Shown one piece after another: positions 25,077-35,800 of a stretch of 64,000 bases of DNA. The stretch covers positions 3,157,741-3,221,740 of the forward strand of contig NZ_KI911557.1 in NCBI RefSeq assembly GCF_000515215.1, in the 5' to 3' direction. The DNA comes from Methylomonas sp. 11b. GTDB lineage: Bacteria > Pseudomonadota > Gammaproteobacteria > Methylococcales > Methylomonadaceae. The position numbers and the translations under genes were made by a program. Positions within the stretch are counted from its first letter, which is position 1, and each line of letters starts with the position of its first letter. The notes under the pieces are model-generated. The model was not told the DNA's origin and searched no databases. It saw only the letters and a list, made by a program, of their open reading frames with translations.

Positions 25077-28000
25077 TCACGCCACTCCCATGAACTCGGG
25101 CTGTTTGATCAGCATTGGCGCCACCGGCTGGGTTTCCTCGCGATAACAATCCGGTGAGTTGTCCCGTAGCGGCAGGTCGCTGTCGTCGGGCTGCCAGCGC
25201 ACAAAGCCAACGCCGCGCTGAAACACAAATATCTCGCCGCTATCCGGATCTTTAGCGCTTAAATGCACCCAGCCGCCGCCGATCAATTCCCGCAAGCTTT
25301 CCTGCCGGCCATAAATTTGCTCCAGCACCGAGGTTTTGGCTTCGACGATGATTTGTAAGCGCATGGCCTCGTGAATCTCGATCATTTGTCGCGGCAAACC
25401 GGTGCGCAGGTCGCTGCCGGCGCCTTCCATCACCGCGCAAAAGCCGGTCAGATTGTGCGGCACTTTGGAGCCGCAACCCAGCCGTTCGTTATTCACGGTG
25501 GAAAAATAATATTCCAGATTGATGCCGGCCCCGACCGGACCGACTGCCAACAAGATGCCTTCCAGCACCGACCCTTCAGGGTCTTGGCTGGGATCGTAGG
25601 AAATCAAAAATAAGCGGCGGTCGAAAAACGCGCCTTGCGTCAACGAGCGTCTGCCGACCAGCGCGGCAGCGTTGGTGGCATGCCCTAGCTCCGGGCGAGC
25701 CTGGGAAAAGTCGGTAGCGCGTTCCAGAAAATGTCGTAAAGCCTGCTGCGGTTCTGGCCGGCGCGGTGCGGAAGCCAGACGCCGGCAACGCTCGTGAGCA
25801 GACATACGCTGAGCGTGTTGCATCTGCTGCTTGAATTTGTTGAAAGCCGCTCGTCGCTCGGTCGGCACGGCAGCGCTGTCGTACCACGTGATGTCTTCGT
25901 CGCAAGTGTTGTGCTCTGCGCCGATAAACCAAGTATCGTCCGGTATCTTAATACCTCTGGCAGCTAGCAACTGCCGCACCTCAGGGCGATTGGCCATCGC
26001 CGCGAACAGCCGGGCGTTCGGTCCGCCGTGCCGCCCACTACAGGCACCGCAATCGTATGCGGATAAATGCGGATTGTTTTGACTCATCGAGCCGTGACCC
26101 ATTAGCACCACCAATTCGGCAAAACCGTAGGTCAGGCCGGTATTGCGCAAAAATCCGGCGATCCGGTCGGCTTGTTCCTGGTCGGTAAAGCCCAATCTTG
26201 GCCGTTCCGGTGTAGCCGGGGTGGCACCTTCGGCAGCGGTAAAATTCAATTGCGAGACCACGTCAGGCGCCATCGATTTTGCCGTCGCAGCCAACAGCTG
26301 ATGCTGAGTTTGCGGAATGAAGCTTTTCGCCAGCAAACCGAGCAAGGTAAACGGCGCCATGGCATTGATCATCGGATACGCCAACAGCGCATCGCGGCGC
26401 AAACCATGATGGAGCAGATTGGCAAGCCGTTGTTTCAGATTACGGCCTTGCCGGTGGCGAGCCATGGCTTTTTCCTGGCCGGGTTGACTGCATTCTTGAA
26501 CATTATGCGCAGGCACCACGACCACAGGACACAAGGCCGTCAATTTGCTGTCGTCCAGGCCTTGATAATTCATCGGCACCCCGAAAAATCCGGCAGCCCC
26601 CAGTGTTTCGATAGCCGGATTGAGTTCTTCCAGATGACGGCGGATGCCTTCCTCGCGGTCGTCCATGCAAAACACGATTTGCGCCTCGGGGCGGCTGTCT
26701 CGTTGCGCCCAACGCCCCCGATTGTGATTGGCGTGCAGGGCTTGCAGCAGCGCTTGTTGATAGTGGCGTTCGTAGGCGTTCAGCCAAATAGTGCTGCGAT
26801 CAGCCTCGCTGAAAGTGTCGATGACGGCCAAGCATCCCAGCAGCGGCGCCGGCTCTGAACGCTGCACGTCACTGGCGGTTAATCCAAGCAATTGGCAAAG
26901 GCGAAACAGGCGCCAACCCTGGTTATAAATACTGAGGGCTGAGGGAGCCAACGGGCTAAGTTGCCAGGTCCAAATCCGTTCGGCCAAGGTCTGCCAGGCC
27001 TGCTTGTCCCGCGCCGGTTCGTTAAGCAAAGACTGCGCTGCCAGTGCCAGATACTCGGGCAATTGGCCTTGAAACAAGGCTTGCCTGACCGAAAACTCCG
27101 CCAGATTTTTCGCAAAATAGCCGCTTAACCGGTCTAGTTGCGCCTCGCAATGCCATTGTTTGCATAGCTGTTCCGCGTAGAGTCGGTCCAAGGTCAAGCG
27201 TATCGCCAAGTAATCCGCCAATAAGGGCTTGGTGTCGTCGTCTGCTTGATAATCCGGGTGGGTCTGACGCCAGTTGATCAAGCCAGACCATCCCGGTAAT
27301 TCCAAGGCCAGTCTTCGCAAATAGCCAGCCCAGCGTTGCTCGGGTACAGTCAGTGCCGTCAACTGCTGTGCGATGGCGTCGATGGCACCGGCCGGGAGTG
27401 CCGCCGTAATCGCTTGCCAATCGTTCAGTTCTAGAAAAACCGGTTGAGCATCGTAGATCAAACTCTCGCGCCAGGCTTCATACAGACCCAGCTCTTCCCG
27501 CTTGGGTAAACGCCAGGCCGCCAAGCCTTCGTCCAGCAAAGACGCGCATAAGCGAATTAACGTTGGCCGCACCGAGTCGAGAATATCCTTGCCGGTTAAT
27601 GTCAATAGTAAGCCGCGTAAGGTTAAACTATCGCCGACCTGCGCAAACAGATTTGTCAGGCTCTCCATGCCGTATTGGCGCATCTGCTGCTCCGCGCCGG
27701 CATCTGCTGTGTCCGGCAGCCATTGCCGGATCTGCTCGGCGGACAAATCCAGCAAATCTTCCGGATGTAAATCCGGCGTTTGCAGTTCCAGCTTGGTGAG
27801 CAAGGCATCCCACAATTCACGAGCCGTTTCGCCAGCGGCGGCCGGCGTATCCAACACACCGAGTTCTCGCACCTGCCAATCGAATTGCCCGGGTGTCAGC
27901 GGCGGCAAATCGTGCAGCAAGGCCAGCCGGTAAAGCGTTTGCTGAATAATGGATTTGCCATTGACCTTGCAAATCTCAGTCTCCAGCGCATCTCCAAATT

Positions 28001-28274
28001 GCTGCACCAATGCGCAATCAATATCTTGATCGGCTATCCTGCCCTGTAAATAAAATTCGCGAAACTGTGTAGCCGGCAGATAGCAGTCGATTCCGGTCAA
28101 CGAGGTGAATTCCGCAAGCGCCTCTTCAAACGGCAAATGCTGAAAGCCATGCAAGGTATTGTGATGCACGAAGTCGTGAATCGGTGCTTGCCCCGGTAAT
28201 ACGTGATCCAGGTGATGGATTGCATCGAGGATTGTGTCGCGCGGCGAGGCGATATTCGGTAAGGAATCTTGCAT
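25077..28274 (-). CDS. dabA: DabA, carbonic-anhydrase-like bicarbonate uptake protein (DUF2309)
   Basis: About 1,065 residues from ATG 28274. Family blocks: HDFVHHNTLHGFQHLPFEEA near the N-terminus, then the zinc site with Cys and Asp in VFCMDDREEGIRRHLEE (about 535), His in LMGHGSMSQNNP (about 728) and Cys in YDCGACSGRHGG (about 745). These are the ligand and catalytic positions known for DabA. It belongs to the long form, near 1,050 residues, rather than the roughly 830-residue form first studied. DabA is cytoplasmic and hydrates CO2 to bicarbonate using cation flow through DabB. Its place directly ahead of dabB fixes the assignment. Confidence 0.95.
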   Translation of the reverse strand: MQDSLPNIASPRDTILDAIHHLDHVLPGQAPIHDFVHHNTLHGFQHLPFEEALAEFTSLTGIDCYLPATQFREFYLQGRIADQDIDCALVQQFGDALETEICKVNGKSIIQQTLYRLALLHDLPPLTPGQFDWQVRELGVLDTPAAAGETARELWDALLTKLELQTPDLHPEDLLDLSAEQIRQWLPDTADAGAEQQMRQYGMESLTNLFAQVGDSLTLRGLLLTLTGKDILDSVRPTLIRLCASLLDEGLAAWRLPKREELGLYEAWRESLIYDAQPVFLELNDWQAITAALPAGAIDAIAQQLTALTVPEQRWAGYLRRLALELPGWSGLINWRQTHPDYQADDDTKPLLADYLAIRLTLDRLYAEQLCKQWHCEAQLDRLSGYFAKNLAEFSVRQALFQGQLPEYLALAAQSLLNEPARDKQAWQTLAERIWTWQLSPLAPSALSIYNQGWRLFRLCQLLGLTASDVQRSEPAPLLGCLAVIDTFSEADRSTIWLNAYERHYQQALLQALHANHNRGRWAQRDSRPEAQIVFCMDDREEGIRRHLEELNPAIETLGAAGFFGVPMNYQGLDDSKLTALCPVVVVPAHNVQECSQPGQEKAMARHRQGRNLKQRLANLLHHGLRRDALLAYPMINAMAPFTLLGLLAKSFIPQTQHQLLAATAKSMAPDVVSQLNFTAAEGATPATPERPRLGFTDQEQADRIAGFLRNTGLTYGFAELVVLMGHGSMSQNNPHLSAYDCGACSGRHGGPNARLFAAMANRPEVRQLLAARGIKIPDDTWFIGAEHNTCDEDITWYDSAAVPTERRAAFNKFKQQMQHAQRMSAHERCRRLASAPRRPEPQQALRHFLERATDFSQARPELGHATNAAALVGRRSLTQGAFFDRRLFLISYDPSQDPEGSVLEGILLAVGPVGAGINLEYYFSTVNNERLGCGSKVPHNLTGFCAVMEGAGSDLRTGLPRQMIEIHEAMRLQIIVEAKTSVLEQIYGRQESLRELIGGGWVHLSAKDPDSGEIFVFQRGVGFVRWQPDDSDLPLRDNSPDCYREETQPVAPMLIKQPEFMGVA

Positions 28275-28280
28275 GATCAA

Positions 28281-28634
28281 ATCAATTCCATATTCATTGA
28301 CACACCGGACGATAAACGTTGTCTCTTAAGTTGGTAAGGGTGTTTACCCCGTATGCCGCGCCGAGCACCGGAGCTTTTGGCAGGATCAGCCCGAAGGGGC
28401 GATGCAGGGATGCATCGCGTTGCCGAAGGGGCAGGAAGCCCCTTTCGGCAACCCCTGTCAAAAGCGAGGAGCACAGGAAATAAGCGGCATCCGGGCCGCC
28501 TTTTCTTTGGATACTTTCTTTTGGCGGAGCAAAAGAAAGTATCTCGCCTGTCGGTGCGAGAACCGACTTTAAAAAGCCGTCGCGATAGCGACACCCAATC
28601 ATTGAATAGGCTGCAAACTCAAGAAAAAACAACA
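28281..28634. repeat. intergenic repeat element with several hairpins
   Basis: A 354-base gap inside the dab cluster. It holds three palindromes: GCGATGCA with its complement at 28400-28419 (perfect), a near-perfect TGCCGAAGGGG hairpin at 28421-28450, and a perfect 13-bp hairpin starting ATACTTTCTTTTG at 28511-28542. Open frames in it read like the low-value peptides typical of such elements (RRDTFFCSAKRKYPKKRRPG), so I read it as an interspersed repeat rather than a gene. Confidence 0.6.
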
Positions 28635-30149
28635 TCACGGCAACCTCTCCCCCATCACCGCCAACATCTTCCCTACTGTCGCCGTAGACAAATCAATCAA
28701 AGGCGCCGGCAACAAACCAAACAACACAATCCCGCCTACCAACACCCCGGAGGCCATCAATTCCAGCGATTTTAAATCGGCGATGTCGCGCATCTGCGGT
28801 TTCACCGGCCCGGTAAATAGCAAGCCGATGGTGCGCATCGCATAGGCGGCGCTGATCAAGATGCTCAAACTAAAAAACACCATCAAACCGCCCCATTGCT
28901 GAAAGCCGCCGATCAGCGTGTGCAGTTCGGCGATAAAACCCACAGAACCGGGCAATCCCATCGCCGCCAGTAAGGTTAAGGTTGTCAGAGTGGCGAAGCG
29001 CGGCATGACTTGTACCAGCGAACTGTAATCCTGGATGTTGCGGGTATGAGTGCGTTCGTAGAGCAGGCCCACCAACAGAAACAATGCGCCGGCAATCAGG
29101 CCGTGGGCGGTCATTTGCAATATCGCGCCGGTGAAGCCGGTTTGATTCAGCGCGGCGATGCCCAGCAACACCACGCCCATATGACTCAAAGACGAGTAGG
29201 CCACCATGGCTTTCAAGTCGCGCTGTCGCCAGGCCAGCAAGCCGCCGTAAATCATGCCGAACAGCGCTAGAAATACCAGCAAGGGCTGGATGAGTTTGGC
29301 GGCAACCGGCAACATCACCACGCAGCGCAATAAGCCATAGGCGCCCATTTTCAGCAGGATACCGGACAACAAGATACTGATCGGGCTGGGCGCTTCGACG
29401 TGAGCCAGCGGCAACCAGCCATGCAACGGAAAGATCGGCATTTTTACGCCAAAACCGATCAGGAAACCCAGCAGCACCAGGACTTGCTCGACCACCGGCA
29501 TGTTTTGCGCGGCTTGCCCCATCGATGCCATTAGTGAGCCCTGGTTTTCCAGGTCGTATTGACTGATCGCCAGTAAACTCAGCAGCATGAACACCGAGCC
29601 GCCCATCGTGTACAGCACAAAATTCAGGCTGGCGGCGTGACGGCGTTTACCGCCCCAGCGGTCGATCAGGAAAAACAGCGGGATTAAGGTCACTTCCCAG
29701 AAGATGTAAAACAACGCCCAGTCTTGTGCCATAAACACGCCGAGCATGCCGAATTCCAACAACAGAATGGAAATGTGATAGCCCTTGATGCTATCGGACA
29801 GGGAGAAGGAAGCCAACAGGGAAATACAAGTTAACAGAGTAGCCAGCACCAGCATCGGCATCGACAGGCCGTCCACGCCCAGTGCGTATGCGCTGCCGAG
29901 TTTGGGGTTCAGAGGGTAAAACTCGCTGAACTGCAACGCGGTGTCGCTGACGTCGAACTGGGCCAATAGCAAACAAGCCATCAGCAAAGCCGCCAGGCTG
30001 AATAGATTCGCTACAATTCTGATCAATCGGCTGTTCTGGCCGGAGACCAGTACCAGCAATATTGCCCCCAGCGCCGGGGTCCATAACAGCGCGCTTAGCA
30101 TCACCATTGTTATCGTCAAAGTCCAATACAGCAAACATTCTAACGACAT
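28635..30149 (-). CDS. NuoM-like antiporter subunit (first in run)
   Basis: About 504 residues if it starts at ATG 30149; the frame is open to 30302, and later ATGs (30107, 30101) are also possible as no clear ribosome site is seen. NuoM features are strong: Glu in LFYIFWEVTLIPLFFLIDRW, Lys in FGVKMPIFPLHGWLPLAHVE, Lys in LSGILLKMGAYGLLRC, and the late GLPGSVGFIAELHTLIGGF. It is separated from dabA by the repeat element but lies on the same strand, so it may be part of the same transcript. It is closer to a classical NuoM than the other two. Confidence 0.85.
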   Translation of the reverse strand: MSLECLLYWTLTITMVMLSALLWTPALGAILLVLVSGQNSRLIRIVANLFSLAALLMACLLLAQFDVSDTALQFSEFYPLNPKLGSAYALGVDGLSMPMLVLATLLTCISLLASFSLSDSIKGYHISILLLEFGMLGVFMAQDWALFYIFWEVTLIPLFFLIDRWGGKRRHAASLNFVLYTMGGSVFMLLSLLAISQYDLENQGSLMASMGQAAQNMPVVEQVLVLLGFLIGFGVKMPIFPLHGWLPLAHVEAPSPISILLSGILLKMGAYGLLRCVVMLPVAAKLIQPLLVFLALFGMIYGGLLAWRQRDLKAMVAYSSLSHMGVVLLGIAALNQTGFTGAILQMTAHGLIAGALFLLVGLLYERTHTRNIQDYSSLVQVMPRFATLTTLTLLAAMGLPGSVGFIAELHTLIGGFQQWGGLMVFFSLSILISAAYAMRTIGLLFTGPVKPQMRDIADLKSLELMASGVLVGGIVLFGLLPAPLIDLSTATVGKMLAVMGERLP

Positions 30150-30390
30150 TTGGTTGAAAAAAGCCAATCCGGCAAAAAATTGGTTTAAATAAACCATCGC
30201 TAAATACAGGGCCTCACTCCATTGACCGTAGCGTCGATTTCGCAAAGCCAAAAGCTTCGTGTACCCTACGCGCATCAAAAATAACGGGATTTCGGGGTTC
30301 AATTCGTCATGTTACTGAGCAAGGGCTGCCCATGAATGCCACCCAGTTTATTCATCCAGGTTTGCCGCAAGGACAAAGCTTTTAAGCGCT

Positions 30391-30855
30391 ATGCAAATAC
30401 ACATGATCGCCGTTGGCAACAAAATGCCGGACTGGGTACAGCAAGGTTATAATGAATATGCCAAGCGGCTACCGCGAGAATGCGAGTTGCTGTTGAAGGA
30501 AATCGCCCCGGACAAACGCCGCAGCGGCGACATTGCCCGGATAACCAAGGATGAAGGAGAACGCATGATAGCGGCATTGCCGGGCCGGGCACACGTGGTG
30601 ACGCTGGATATTCCCGGCAAACCCTGGACCACGCCGAATCTGGCGCAAGCCCTGCAACGCTGGCTGGGCAACGGTCAGCCGGTTGCGCTGATGATAGGCG
30701 GACCGGAAGGTTTGTCTCAGCAAGTGCGCGACCTGGCGCAGGAATCCTGGAGTTTATCGCCGCTGACTTTTCCGCATCCTTTGGTTCGAGTGATTGTCGC
30801 TGAACAAATCTACCGGGCCTGGAGTCTGCTGAATAACCACCCTTATCATCGTTGA
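30391..30855 (+). CDS. rlmH: 23S rRNA pseudouridine-1915 N3-methyltransferase
   Basis: A 154-residue SPOUT-fold enzyme of normal length. Start MQIHMIAVGNKMPDWVQQGY, the SAM-binding knot in VALMIGGPEGLSQQVRD, and the C-terminal FPHPLVRVIVAEQIYRAWSL, then NHPYHR, are all diagnostic. It methylates the pseudouridine at position 1915 of helix 69 in 23S rRNA, acting on whole ribosomes. It heads a run rlmH-maf-rng with 4-base or overlapping junctions. Confidence 0.97.
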   Translation: MQIHMIAVGNKMPDWVQQGYNEYAKRLPRECELLLKEIAPDKRRSGDIARITKDEGERMIAALPGRAHVVTLDIPGKPWTTPNLAQALQRWLGNGQPVALMIGGPEGLSQQVRDLAQESWSLSPLTFPHPLVRVIVAEQIYRAWSLLNNHPYHR

Positions 30856-30859
30856 GCGC

Positions 30860-31432
30860 ATGCACCCACAACTGATCCTGGCCTCCGCTTCGCCGCGCCG
30901 TAGCGAATTGCTCAAGCAAATCGGCATCCGTCACAGTATCATGGCGGTCGATATTGACGAAACGCCTTGGCCGGGCGAAGAACCTGCTGCGTACGTCGAG
31001 CGGGTAGCCGCGGAAAAATCCGCGCTCTGTCTGGCATCGACCGCTACCGATTTACCGGTACTGGCTGCGGATACCAGCGTGATTTGCGACGGCCGTATCC
31101 TGGGTAAACCCGAGGATTTGCAGCACGCCATTGAAATGCTCAGTCATTTGTCGGGACGCAAGCATCAAGTGTATAGCGCGGTATCCTTACGCGGTGAGCA
31201 ACACTGGCAGGCGCTTAGCGTCAGCGAAGTGCGTTTCCGACCCTTGAGCCACCAGGAAATCGTCGCCTATTGGCAGACTGGGGAACCTCACGACAAGGCT
31301 GGAGCCTATGCAATTCAAGGCTTGGCCAGCGTGTTTATCGAATCGATCACCGGCAGTTTTTCCGGCGTGATGGGCTTACCGCTATTCGAAACCGCGCAAT
31401 TATTAAGCCTAGCAGGCATAGACATCATCTAA
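30860..31432 (+). CDS. Maf-family nucleotide pyrophosphatase
   Basis: A 190-residue protein. Start block LILASASPRRSELLKQIGI with the phosphate-binding SPRR, then the catalytic ADTSVICDGRILGKP, SHLSGRKHQVYSAVSL, and the closing GAYAIQGLASVFIESITGSF. Maf proteins hydrolyse dTTP, UTP or modified nucleotides; the ILGKP and AIQG forms fit the YhdE/dTTP-UTP group, but specificity is not certain. It lies 4 bases after rlmH, and its TAA overlaps the rng start (TAATG). Confidence 0.94.
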   Translation: MHPQLILASASPRRSELLKQIGIRHSIMAVDIDETPWPGEEPAAYVERVAAEKSALCLASTATDLPVLAADTSVICDGRILGKPEDLQHAIEMLSHLSGRKHQVYSAVSLRGEQHWQALSVSEVRFRPLSHQEIVAYWQTGEPHDKAGAYAIQGLASVFIESITGSFSGVMGLPLFETAQLLSLAGIDII

Positions 31433-32889
31433 TGAGCGAAGAAATATTAATCAACGTCACGCCGCCGGAAACCCGAGTAGCGGTGATCGAAAACGGCGTA
31501 CTGCAAGAGCTGATTATCGAGCGGGTCCGGCAAAAGGGCTTGGTCGGCAACATTTACAAAGGTGAGGTGTGTCGGGTTTTGCCGGGCATGCAGGCGGCCT
31601 TTGTCGATATTGGTTTGGAAAAAGCCGCGTTTTTACATTTATCCGATTTCAGTAGTAAGGAACTGGCCGAAAAAGCCTCGGAAAATATCGAGCATTACCT
31701 GAAGGAAGGCCAAAAACTGGTGGTACAAGTCACCAAAGATCCGCTCGGCAACAAAGGGGCGCGGCTGACCACCGACATTTCCATCCCCTCCCGCTATCAG
31801 GTCTACATGCCCTATGCCGGCAACTCCGGCGTCTCGCAACGCATCGAATGCGAATCCGAGCGCACCCGCTTGCGGGCTTGCATCGAAGCCTATCAGCTGA
31901 AGCACCAGGTGCCTGGCGGCTTTATCGCCCGCACGGCCGCCGAATGCGTGGAAGACGTGATTTTGTATTCCGACATGACTTTTTTGCACAAACTCTGGGA
32001 ATCCATCCTGGAAAAAAGCAGCAAAGCCAAAGTCAAAACCTTGATCCATGAAGACCTGCCGCTCAGCATCCGCACCTTGCGGGATTTATACAAAGACGGT
32101 ATCGAAAAAATCCGCGTCGATTCCAAGGAAACCTTTCTAAGGCTGGTCGAATTTGCCGAAACTTTCGTCCCGGAAATCGTCTCGGTGATCGAACATTATT
32201 CCGGCGAACGGCCGGTGTTCGATATATACAATGTCGAAGACGAAATCAGCAAGGCCCTGGACCGCAAGGTCAAACTCAAATCCGGCGGCCATTTGGTGTT
32301 CGATCAAACCGAATCGATGACCACGGTGGACGTCAATACCGGCGGCTATGTCGGTGGCCGCAATCTGGAAGAGACCATCTTCAAGACCAATCTGGAAGCG
32401 GCCCAGACCATTTCCCGCCAGCTGCGGCTGCGCAATTTGGGCGGTATCATCATTATCGATTTCATCGATATGCAAAGCGAGGATCACAAAAAACAGGTGT
32501 TGACCGCCTTGCAGCGCAATCTGGACAAGGATCACGCCAAAACCAAAATCACCGAAGTGTCGGCACTGGGCCTAGTGGAAATGACCCGCAAGCGCACCCG
32601 CGAGAGTCTGGAACATATCCTCTGCGAACCTTGCTCGACTTGCGGCGGCCGCGGCGTCCTGAAAACCCCGGAATCGATTTGTCTGGAAATATTTCGGGAA
32701 ATTATTCGCGTGGTCAGGCAATACAATGTCCAACAAATCTTGGTATTGGCGTCCGAGCAAGTCGTGGAGATGTTGCTCGACGAAGAAGCCGATATGCTGG
32801 CGGAGCTGGAAATGTTCTTGAAAGTCGGCATCAAAATACGCGCCGAAGCCGAATACAATCAGGAGCACTACGACGTGGTGTTGTTATAG
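31432..32889 (+). CDS. rng: ribonuclease G
   Basis: About 485 residues from ATG 31432, overlapping the maf stop; this is the family's usual start MSEEILINVTPPETRVAVIE. The S1 domain covers about 35-125 (GNIYKGEVCRVLPGMQAAFVDIG, EGQKLVVQVTKD). The catalytic core has the metal acids in MTTVDVNTGGYVG and IIIDFIDM, and the zinc-link cysteines in CEPCSTCGGRG. Length fits RNase G rather than the much longer RNase E. It matures 16S rRNA 5' ends and helps mRNA decay. It sits in the maf-rng-yhdP order common in gammaproteobacteria. Confidence 0.96.
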   Translation: MSEEILINVTPPETRVAVIENGVLQELIIERVRQKGLVGNIYKGEVCRVLPGMQAAFVDIGLEKAAFLHLSDFSSKELAEKASENIEHYLKEGQKLVVQVTKDPLGNKGARLTTDISIPSRYQVYMPYAGNSGVSQRIECESERTRLRACIEAYQLKHQVPGGFIARTAAECVEDVILYSDMTFLHKLWESILEKSSKAKVKTLIHEDLPLSIRTLRDLYKDGIEKIRVDSKETFLRLVEFAETFVPEIVSVIEHYSGERPVFDIYNVEDEISKALDRKVKLKSGGHLVFDQTESMTTVDVNTGGYVGGRNLEETIFKTNLEAAQTISRQLRLRNLGGIIIIDFIDMQSEDHKKQVLTALQRNLDKDHAKTKITEVSALGLVEMTRKRTRESLEHILCEPCSTCGGRGVLKTPESICLEIFREIIRVVRQYNVQQILVLASEQVVEMLLDEEADMLAELEMFLKVGIKIRAEAEYNQEHYDVVLL

Positions 32890-32898
32890 GCGGCTATT

Positions 32899-35800
32899 TT
32901 GGTTATTCACCACGTCACCCGGGCCACCCGACACCTGCTGTTCTGGTCACTGATCGCGATAGCCCTCGTCTTGAGCGCGGTACGGGTTTTTTTGATCGAT
33001 ATTGCCGATTACCGTAGCGCACTCGAACAAAAAGTCCGCGAGACCACCGGCATTCCGCTGCATATCGGCAAACTGGGCGCGAATATGCGCGGCTTCAGCC
33101 CGGAATTCTTGCTGCGGGAAATCGCTATCGAAGGCAGCGAAGCCGGCGCGAAGCCCGCTATCCGCTTGCAAGAAGTGCGGATCGGCATCGATTTACTGGA
33201 ATGGTTATTCACCCAGGACCCCATGGCCGCCAGTTGGGTGACGCTGGTGGGCGCCAAACTGGATATTCTGCGTAACGAGGACGGTAGCCTCAGTATCAAA
33301 GGCCTGCAAAGTAGCGACGAGCAACCACTATGGCTGTTACAGGGGGGCAAATACGAGATTCTGCAAAGCCAGGTGACCTGGCAGGATCTGAAGCGGCATC
33401 GACCGCCGGTGACTGTCGAACACTTCGATTTGCTGATCAAAAACCACTATCTCGATCAAAGCCACGAGATCCATCTGCTCAGCAGCCTGCCCGAGCAATA
33501 CGGCGATAGCTTGCGCATTTCCGCGCGGCTTAACGGCAATATTTTCCAGGCCAACGCGATTAACGGTCAAATTTATGTGGAAGGCAGCAATCTGCAAGGG
33601 CCGGCTTGGCTGATCGAGGATTTACCGCTGGGCTTGCATTTGGAATCCGGCTCGGGCGATATGCGGATCTGGAGCCAATGGCGTGACTCCATGCCTTACC
33701 AAGTCAGCGGTTATCTGCAAGGTCAACAGATTAAACTCAGCAGGCAGCAAGGCAAACCGCTGCAACTCGACACCTTTGAAGGCAATCTGGCTTGGACCGA
33801 GCAAAATGGCCGGCAACGCTGGAGTGCCTACGACGTTAATGTCTTCGCAAATCATCAGCGCTGGCGGGATGGTGAGGTCTATCTACAGCAGGACGCGCAG
33901 GGCAATCTCAGCGGTGTGATCAAACAGTTGAATTTGCAAGCCTTGATGCATCTGATACCGCCGTTTCTACCGGCAGAGCAAACCGATTGGGCTAAATGGC
34001 TGAAACTCAATCCGCAAGGCAATTTGCAAGACTTGGCGTTTTACTTTGACGGCAACCAGCAACGCTATGCGCTTAATGGCCGTTTCAGCCAGCTTGGCAA
34101 CGATGCGCAAGGCGACCTGCCGCAAATACAGGCACTGAGCGGCTCTATCATCGCCGGCGACCAAGGCGGGCAATTGATATTCGATAGCGTGAACGCCAAA
34201 TTCAATGCGCCGCAAATGTTCAGAAGTAGCCTGGACGTCCCGCGCTTGCAAGGCCGAATCGACTGGCGGCAAACCGATACCGACTGGCAAATTTCCAGCG
34301 AAAATCTGCAACTCGACAGCGTCGCCTTCCACACCCAAACCAATCTGCAACTCAGTATCCCGAAAAATAACGATAGTGCGGTTATCGATATGCGCACCCG
34401 TTTCGGCAATTTCAAAGACATCAGTAACGTACCGCAATACCTGCCGGCCAAAATTATGGGTAAGGATGCGGTCGCCTGGCTGGACGACGCCTTTATCGGC
34501 GGGCATATCGACAAGGGCGAAATGCTGTTGAACGGCAAGCTGGCGGACTTTCCGTTCAGCAATGGTCCCGGCCGGTTTGAGGTGGTGTTTGCGATAGACG
34601 ACGGTGAAATCCAGTTCAACGCCTTATGGCCGCATTTGCGAGCGGTGCATGCCGACGTGCAATTCCTCGGTGCGGACCTGAAGGTGGCGATCAATGGCGG
34701 CCGTAGCGAAAACGTTGATATCAATCAAGCCGTGGTCTCGATTCCGGATCTGGCCAATAGCGATTATGTTTACGTGTTGGGCCAGGTGCAGAGCAAGTTA
34801 CCGCACAGTTTGCAGTATCTGCAAAAAACCCCGTTACGCGCCAAAATCGATCCGCTGGCCAAAGTGTTGGCCCCGGATGGCAACACCCAGGTCGATCTTG
34901 ATTTGAAAATCGCTTACTACGAAACGCTACCGACCACCGTTAAAGTCGATGCGCATCTGGATAAGGCCCGCTTGCTGGTCAGGCCGGTCGATCTTGCGGT
35001 TAACGACATCAGCGGCGTACTGCGCTTTACGGAAGATAGGGTCAGCAGCAACCGCCTGGAAGGCAGTACCCTGGGTTATCCAATACACGCCGTACTGCAA
35101 AGCGATGCCAGCGCCACGCAAATCCTGATAGACGGCACGACCGACATCAACCGCCTGGAAAAACAATTCAGTTTCCTGAAAAACCAGGTTGCCGACGGTA
35201 GCTTTAACTATCAAACCGTATTGATACTACCTTACGATGCGGCTCGGCCGTCTACCCTGAACATCAGCAGCAACTTGCAGGGCGTAACGATCAATACGCA
35301 AGACGCACTGGCCAAATCCGCAGATCAAGAGCAAGCCTTGAATCTGCAATTTACGCTCGAAAACAGCAGCGCTTACTTGCCCTTAAAAGTTGCTTACGGC
35401 AAGGAATTGAACGCAGCACTGTTGATAGACGGCAAACAAAATCAGCTGCATTCCGGGCATATCGTCTTCGGCCAAGAACCGGCGGACTTTTTTGAACCGG
35501 CCGGTTTGAAATTGCAAATCCGGCAACCGCAATTCAAATTATCCGATGCGCTTGCCGCATTCTCCGATACCGAAACTCAGCAACGCTTGCCGGCCTTAAA
35601 AGAAGTGATGCTGGATACCGAGCAACTGATCTGGCAGGGCCAGAATATCGGCGCGCTGAAATGCCGGCTCCAGCATCTGAATCAGGCGTGGCAAGCCACG
35701 TTGGATAGCCCGATGGCGCGCGGTAAATTGATCTTACCCGATCAACGCGGCGGCGCCAATGTTATCAAGCTACAGATGGATTATCTGAATTTGTCGGCGA

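Noticed and set aside
28277..28638. Two overlapping minus-strand frames of about 105-114 codons between the NuoM-like gene and dabA
   Set aside because: They read through palindromic repeat sequence, lack ribosome sites and show no protein-like conservation pattern.
18028..30149. Respiratory complex I (nuo) operon
   Set aside because: Only NuoL/NuoM-type subunits occur, together with dabA; no hydrophilic subunits and no nuoA, H, J, K or N.
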